Assembly: GCA_037693485.1 (NCBI GenBank)
Contig: CM075349.1
Location: 27,969,501 to 28,033,500 of the forward strand
DNA length: 64,000 nucleotides
Direction of reading: 5' to 3'
Source: Kitagawia praeruptora
Taxonomy: Eukaryota; Streptophyta; Magnoliopsida; Apiales; Apiaceae
Positions 58,376 through 64,000 of this stretch are shown here, piece after piece. The first letter of the stretch is position 1; every line of letters begins with the position of its first letter. Position numbers and translations under genes: made by a program. Under the pieces are notes generated by a model. The model searched no databases. It saw only the letters and a list, made by a program, of their open reading frames with translations, and was not told where the DNA came from.

Positions 58376-59041
58376 TAAAGGTTAGTGGATTGAATTAGAT
58401 GTTTGATTAATGAATTGAGTTAATTATTTTGATTAACAAATTAAATTAATTATTTTATATGAAACTGTTGGGTAATTAGTTGTTTCAATTAGTTTTTTTT
58501 ATATTAACTAGACATATCACAATTCTTTAAATTAAAAAAAGCACTTAGCTACTTTAGTCCGATAACTACCCAACATTAATATTAGATTAGAGGTTTCATC
58601 CGTTCAAATTTCTAATTTAACTCCAAACTCTAATTTTTTAATAAAACTCTAACTTTCAAACACGCCATAGTTGAAAACGATTTCTACTCTTAACGAAAGT
58701 CTAATCTTAATTATATAATACTTCTTACTAGTATTATACCATACTAGCATTACCCAATAATTTTTAAATATTTTTTTATTTAAATTATAATAGTTTATTT
58801 TAATTTTATTTTTTTAATATTTTTAATCTTTCAATAATTTCTTGAAATTTTATTTTATTTTATATTTACATTTTTAAAACCAACAGCATAAATATTAACT
58901 TTAATATGTGGTTCGAAACATTTATGTAAAATAAATTTTATTAGTGAAATTTGACTGTTCTCGTCAATTTAATTTTAAAACTTAAACAAACTAGAAAGTA
59001 GGTGTTAACTAAAAAGTAGGCTTGTAGCTGCTAAGCTCTTA
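58376..59041. other. Intergenic, very AT-rich
   Basis: No gene or delimited repeat was recognised. Confidence 0.3.
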
Positions 59042-59049
59042 CAAATATC

Positions 59050-59560
59050 CAAGGTTGTAAAAATCGGAAATCAAACTAGAAATTAGGTGTTAACTAATTT
59101 TAGTGTACATGTGTTAAACTTAAAACTTAACAATAATATTAATATTACTAATAATATTATTACAACCCTGCTAACAAATAATAATATTAATATTACTAAT
59201 AATATTTATTCTAATTTTAGTGTACATGTGTCCAATTAATAATATTAATATTACTTATAATATTAAAACGTGATATTATAGAATCTTTGAGAGAGATGAT
59301 TTTTAATTGGGTCGAATCTAGATTATAACTATAGTCTATAAGTTGAGCAATAAAAATTATATTTTAGTACTTAGCAAAAAAAAAAAAAATTTAGTCAAAC
59401 CCGAGTTTGACCCCGATTACTCGGAGTCAACCCGAGTTTTGATCGAGTTATAGCAAAAACCGGTTTTTGGTCCGATTAGTCACTACTCGGATCGGTTTAG
59501 GGGTCCAAACCGAGTACTCGGCCGAGTACTCGGTCCGAGTTACCGATTTTTAGAACCCTG
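59050..59560. mobile_element. hAT-type MITE, word ACTCGG, 8-bp TSD
   Basis: The termini CAAGGTTGTAAAAATCGG and CCGATTTTTAGAACCCTG form the TIR, flanked by a perfect CAAATATC (59042-59049 and 59561-59568). The right subterminal part is packed with ACTCGG/CCGAGT words. The inner part has repeats of AATATTAATATTACTAATAA. Confidence 0.87.
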
Positions 59561-59639
59561 CAAATATCTGTAGATCAGTTGGGCTTAACTGTACCCTTAA
59601 AAGAAATGTACCAACTCAATTTATGAAAAAAAAATGTTA

Positions 59640-59962
59640 CTCCCTCGGTCCCACTGGGATCTTTACGTTCCTGGTGGGCACGGAGGACAAGACAAGTGGG
59701 TATAAAGTGGGTGTAATATTGTTAAAATAAATGAAGTAGTGGGTATAATAGTGATTTTATTGTTAAAATAAGTGAAGTAGTGGGTGTAATAGTGATTTTA
59801 TTGTTAAAATAAATGAAGTAGTGGGTGTAATAGTGTAAAGTATTATTAAAATAAGTGAAGTAGTGGGTGTAATAGTGTTAAAACTTACTATTTTGGGAAT
59901 ATAAAGAAATGAATGAGACGGCCCAAAATAGTAAGTGTAAAGAATCCATTGGACGGAGGGAG
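59640..59962. mobile_element. Stowaway-like MITE with internal tandem repeat
   Basis: The ends are CTCCCTCGGTCCC and GGACGGAGGGAG with TA on both sides. Inside, a unit containing AAATGAAGTAGTGGGTGTAA repeats about four times. A similar unit in the opposite sense occurs in the MITE at 23023-23586 (about 23405-23525). Confidence 0.75.
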
Positions 59963-60061
59963 TACTTCAATCTTGTGGCCAAATGTAAGAACCCACGTTT
60001 GTACACATTTGTAATGATCTACTTCTGCTTATCAGATCATTCGAAGAACACTCTAAAAAAT

Positions 60062-60872
60062 TCAGGATTAACAATCTCGAGAGAAGGTATGTGAGCAACT
60101 GTGAAAAAGTCTTCTACTTGTTCACCATTTATCGTGCGGTGCTTATCTGTGTTATTAAAACCGGACCGGACCGGCCGGTTCGACCGGTCGGACCGCTAAC
60201 CGGTGGCAGGTCCGGTTCGGTTCACTTCTAAAATCAGTCCCCCAGTTTTTCTGTTCAAAATCGGCCAAAATCGGCAAAAAACTGGTAAAAATCGGTATCG
60301 AACCGGACCGGCGGCCGGTTCACTAAATAAACCAAACAAATTTTTTTTTTTTTTGAATTTTAAACCGAACTTTTGACATGTATCATCCTCTTCCATGTGC
60401 AAAAAGGACAGGCTGGATAGCACGCCAAACGAGTAAAAAGCATAAGCATTTGAATTTATATTAGTGGTAAAACTTTTGACACACACCCGCAATATTTGAA
60501 GTTTTGAACCAGGTACATTTTTTAAGTAAAAGATTAAAATGGTTGTATTTATTTCACTGTGTATTTATGTTAATAAAATTTGTTCTTTTTTTAAACCGGT
60601 AAATTGCAGATCCTTTATCTCTAAGTAAAATACATATTATTCATAATTTTTTAGATTGTATTATATATTTATATAATTATATATATATATATATATATAT
60701 AATTTAATATATATTAATAATTATATATTACATAATTATGACGTCATCCGGTTGAACCACTGGTCGAGCCGGTTGAACCAATCGAACCAGTAACCAGTAG
60801 GGCTTCCGGTTCGATGCCCGGTCCGGTTCTGAGAACACAGGTGCTTATCACATAAATTTGAAGGCACTGTGT
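60062..60872 (-). pseudogene. NLR 3'-end fragment interrupted by an hAT-type MITE
   Basis: Bases 60062-60146 and 60841-60872 match the 3' end of NLR2 (compare 53297-53390) with shared GAGAAGGTATGTGAGCAACT and TTGTTCACCATTT, coding for the terminal VAHIPSLEI-like part. The two halves are separated by the MITE at 60147-60840, whose TSD is part of the match. Only about 115 bp of the gene remain, on the minus strand like NLR2. Confidence 0.8.
60147..60840. mobile_element. hAT-type MITE, word CCGGTTCGACC, 8-bp TSD
   Basis: The left end CTGTGTTATTAAAACCGG and right end CCGGTTCTGAGAACACAG are inverted, flanked by GTGCTTAT (60139-60146 and 60841-60848). Subterminal parts consist of ACCGGACCGG/CCGGTTCGACC words. 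The AT-rich centre includes an AT microsatellite at about 60675-60702. No coding capacity. Confidence 0.87.
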
Positions 60873-60930
60873 TAGAATATAATATAAAGCTCCCCTTCCT
60901 CTAGTGTGATGCCTCAAGTTAGTGTTCCTG

Positions 60931-60932
<2 letters not shown>

Positions 60933-60989
<57 letters not shown>
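60933..60989. repeat. AAT trinucleotide microsatellite
   Basis: About 19 uninterrupted AAT/TAA units. It lies just beyond the NLR 3' fragment in non-coding sequence. Confidence 0.95.
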
Positions 60990-62015
60990 TTACTAACAGA
61001 AAATTTTCCTATTATTCTAGTTTATTAATAAGTAATTTAGTGGTGTTAAAATGAGTATGTTGGATAATAATTTTAGTCTTATTTTGAGATGCAAGACTAA
61101 TTTGTTATTTAATAATAATGGTAATAATAATAATAATAGATTTTTAAAATTATCTAGGAAATAAGTATAGACTTGTTTAATATTTTAAGCATAATGGAGG
61201 TCCATGAGTGTAGACCAAATAGATTATAAATCCTAAAAAGAAATAATTTTAGGAAATTCTAGAATACACTCTAAAATTGGGAACTTTGTCTAAACCTTTC
61301 ACCACCGACATATAGACATACAGAAAGATAGATACAGAGAGAGGTATTTTGAGAGAAGATAAGAAAGAAAGAAGAAGAGAGAACGGAAGTTTAACTAGAA
61401 GGGAGGTTAAGAGGGAAAAACAATTGCTTCGCAATTATACAAAGGGAGTAAGGTTTAACGAGGAAGGCAAGTTCTCTATTCTTTTATTTTGGCCTCTCTT
61501 TTAATAATCTGAAATTTATTGTGCTATTCTTTGATTCTCCCCTCAAATGGTTGTTGATTGTTCATTAAAGCTTGATATCATTTACTTTATGTATATTCCA
61601 ATTCAATTGTTTAAGTGAGATTGTTGCAATTTTAATTAATGAAAGATAGCTTGTTTAATTTGAAAGCAAAAGTGAGCCAGTTATCTAGTTTGTTGAATCA
61701 TTCTCGTGGTTTTATTACTTCTCGCATACATCATCAGCTTCGTTATTTTTGCATTCATAAGAGAGTAAGTCCCTATTGCTAATAGATGGGATGTGGCTAA
61801 TGATGGTACTAAGCCACGAATGAAGGTTTGTGGACATATGTCTTAAAATTGATGGCCACTAGAGCTGATCACTCTAGTATACGAAGGATAATTTATTGAC
61901 TATACTCTCTTTCTTTCCTATATGTTGTTCAACGCTGAATTTGTCATTCCTTTTTGTTTACTAATCATCCATGTATCCTTTGTTATTTTGTTTCTTTACG
62001 GACTTGCTGAGCATG
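60990..62015. other. Unassigned, no gene recognised
   Basis: Mixed AT-rich sequence with a purine-rich block at about 61310-61420 (AGAGAGAAGAGAG-type). Its texture is like an untranslated leader or LTR interior, but no coding frame, TIR or TSD was found. Confidence 0.3.
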
Positions 62016-64000
62016 TGTAAGAACCCAGATTTTGGGCAAAATTAAAACTTTTTATTATGTATTGATGTAAGAGTGAACAATGGTTACAACTGCCATGTAA
62101 TACTGGTTTTAAGGAATGAATAATGAAAGGATATAGATTCCAAGGATATATGTCCTGAAGGATGCTATTGGGTGATAACTTAGATTAGAATAATCTATCT
62201 CCTAGAATGTTAAGATAAGATTCCCTAGAGAGAAATAGATACCCTCGTGTCATCCAGATCGATATCGGTTACAAGTACGGAGGTTCCATGAAAGAGTTAA
62301 GGAACGCTCGAGGAAACACAAAGAATTTTCTAAGTACCAGGACTAAAAAGAGAATAAGTGATGAATAGTGTTTTTGATGGAAATAAGAATATTATGAGAC
62401 GACACTATATAGAAGTACCCGGAATGAATTTCTGGGTTCGTATTAGTGATCCGAGGGGAAAATAAGTGTATGTAAAAGCTGTCGGATTCAGAAAAATAGC
62501 ACTTTTATTTTCTCCGAGAATTCTCTGGACACTGCCAGACTTAAGGATTTATTAAAGGTATTTAAGGAATTTAAATTCGAGAAGTATTAAGTAAGATGGA
62601 GAATGGTATTCTAATTATTAAGAAGGTTTCCGGTAAAATCCTAACTAGAAATCTTTGAGATATTCCTACGAACGATCAATCAAATTGAGCAATAACCGGA
62701 CAAAAGAGCAAGCAAAGAATCAAGATGCAGACATGTGCAATTGGTGGAAAAAGAAGAACCTAAGTGGCATACTTGTAAGTCAACTACAACTAGGATGATT
62801 CTTTAGCATTTAACCAAAAATGGACTTGCTTAATATGGAGCCAACACATGGTCCAATAAAAAGCCAACAAGTGGCACCAATAGATTGCCAACAACACATT
62901 AAAAAGAGATGCATCCAAGTATATACATAAATATACATGCATTTAACCATTTTACACATCAAAAACAACAAAACAAAACAACATTTTCTCTCCATTTCTC
63001 CATAAAAATCTGCCCATTCTTAGCTAATTGGAAGTCCAACTTCCAACCATCACTTGTTCTTCAACTTTTTATGGTAAGTACTACATATCATGGTGATGAT
63101 CTCCTAGAAATTTCAGCTTCAAATTCATCTTTTTCCATTTTCAAATAAATCATCAAAGTGCGGATGAATAGTAACTTTTATGAACTAATCTTGATTTCTT
63201 GAATTCTTATGGTGGATCTAGCAACTCTAAGGCCACACAAGGATAGATCAAGTCTTAGTGAGGCTCTAGGACACTCCAAGGAAGGTAATCATCACTTGAA
63301 ACCCTTGGTCTTACTTTGAGATTTTTTTAAGTTCATGATGGATTTAGTGTAAGTGATGTAGTGGTATGATTATAAGCATGATTATGAAGTTTGTTAGTGG
63401 ATCTAAACATGATTGTGATATGTTGGTCAAGATGATGTTCATGGACAGTAGGAGATTTATAATATGTGTATAACTTGTATTGATGCCCGATGTGGCTTGG
63501 TATTGACGACATGATTTTCGGAACGTTCGATATATAGCCGTTATAATGACGAAATTTCGTTAGCACTTAAAATCCGTTTTTGACAGTAAGATTGAACCTC
63601 TGATCTTGATGAATAATTAACCCGACCTTATAGATCTCGAGCCATAGATCATTTTGGAAAAAGAATCGAAACATTCTGACTTACGGTTTAGGAGTTATGA
63701 TTAAATTCGTAAAAGTGGTTCGAAACCGAGAATGCGAATTCGTAATTGAAATTGAAACGTGTAAAATAAGTATCGCAGTGGCGAATCTTGGTAATTAAAT
63801 ATTAGAGATCATAAGGGTGGTGTGAGAGAAGACCTCGTATTAAAAAGATCGTTTTTCGATTTTATAAAAATGTTCGAACCAAGGTTAAGTACGAAAGTAC
63901 CCCTAAAGAGTATACTTGGATATAACTACGGTAAACCACTTAGCAAACGATCGATAAATCTTGAGGTATAATCTTTCGACTTTAAAACTTTTACAAATCG
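62016..64000. other. Possible retrotransposon LTR, runs off the window
   Basis: From TGTAAGAACCCAGATTTTGG at about 62016 to the window end the sequence is non-coding, moderately AT-rich and free of the MITEs that pepper the rest. It has the feel of a long LTR, for example a Ty3-type one. A repeat partner, primer-binding site or polypurine tract would be needed and none is inside the window. Confidence 0.22.

Overview
This is nuclear DNA from a flowering plant, almost certainly a eudicot. The evidence is multi-exon genes with GT-AG introns, a plant CC-NB-ARC-LRR resistance gene family, an S-domain receptor kinase, a phylloquinone-pathway acyl-CoA ligase and a dense load of plant-type transposons. 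I cannot name the species. Base composition is AT-rich and intergenic space is mostly transposon-derived.

Five host genes look intact when their exons are joined by hand: a pirin-like gene (3380-4980, minus), a CC-NB-ARC-LRR gene (12426-15555, plus), an AAE14-like o-succinylbenzoyl-CoA ligase (16772-20928, minus), a G-type lectin S-receptor-like kinase (48937-52156, plus) and a second CC-NB-ARC-LRR gene (53292-56542, minus). The two resistance genes are paralogues with one intron at the same codon. Around them lie relics of the same family: scraps at 15736-15825, a heavily broken copy at 23974-30842, an LRR scrap near 32765 and a 3' end at 60062-60872. This is a decaying resistance-gene cluster with two unrelated housekeeping genes embedded in it.

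The rest is a layered transposon record, and many insertions can be delimited to the base by target-site duplications (TSDs). Examples are a Copia element inside the broken NLR gene (24089-28982, TSD GCTCA), an RTE-type LINE (34677-38744, 16-bp TSD), a non-autonomous Copia element with 1.35-kb LTRs (39590-45768, TSD ATTAT), a 333-bp TRIM (47944-48276, TSD AGATC), two tRNA-derived SINEs, a Helitron-like segment, and four long-TIR Mutator-type elements with 9-10 bp TSDs. One Mutator-type element (21058-21828) carries a GRF zinc-finger reading frame and ends 129 bp upstream of the AAE14 start codon. Several hAT-type miniature elements have 8-bp TSDs, and each family has its own short subterminal repeat word. 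Many Stowaway-like foldbacks begin with CTCCCTCCGTCCC-type ends.

The most unusual items are the Copia element whose 5' LTR lacks its upstream part although the TSD is intact, the GRF-carrying Mutator element beside AAE14, the NLR pseudogene broken by a CC-to-LRR fusion plus two transposons, and a 21-bp repeat shared between the LTRs and the internal coding linker of the second Copia element. No CRISPR array, rRNA gene or functional tRNA gene was seen.
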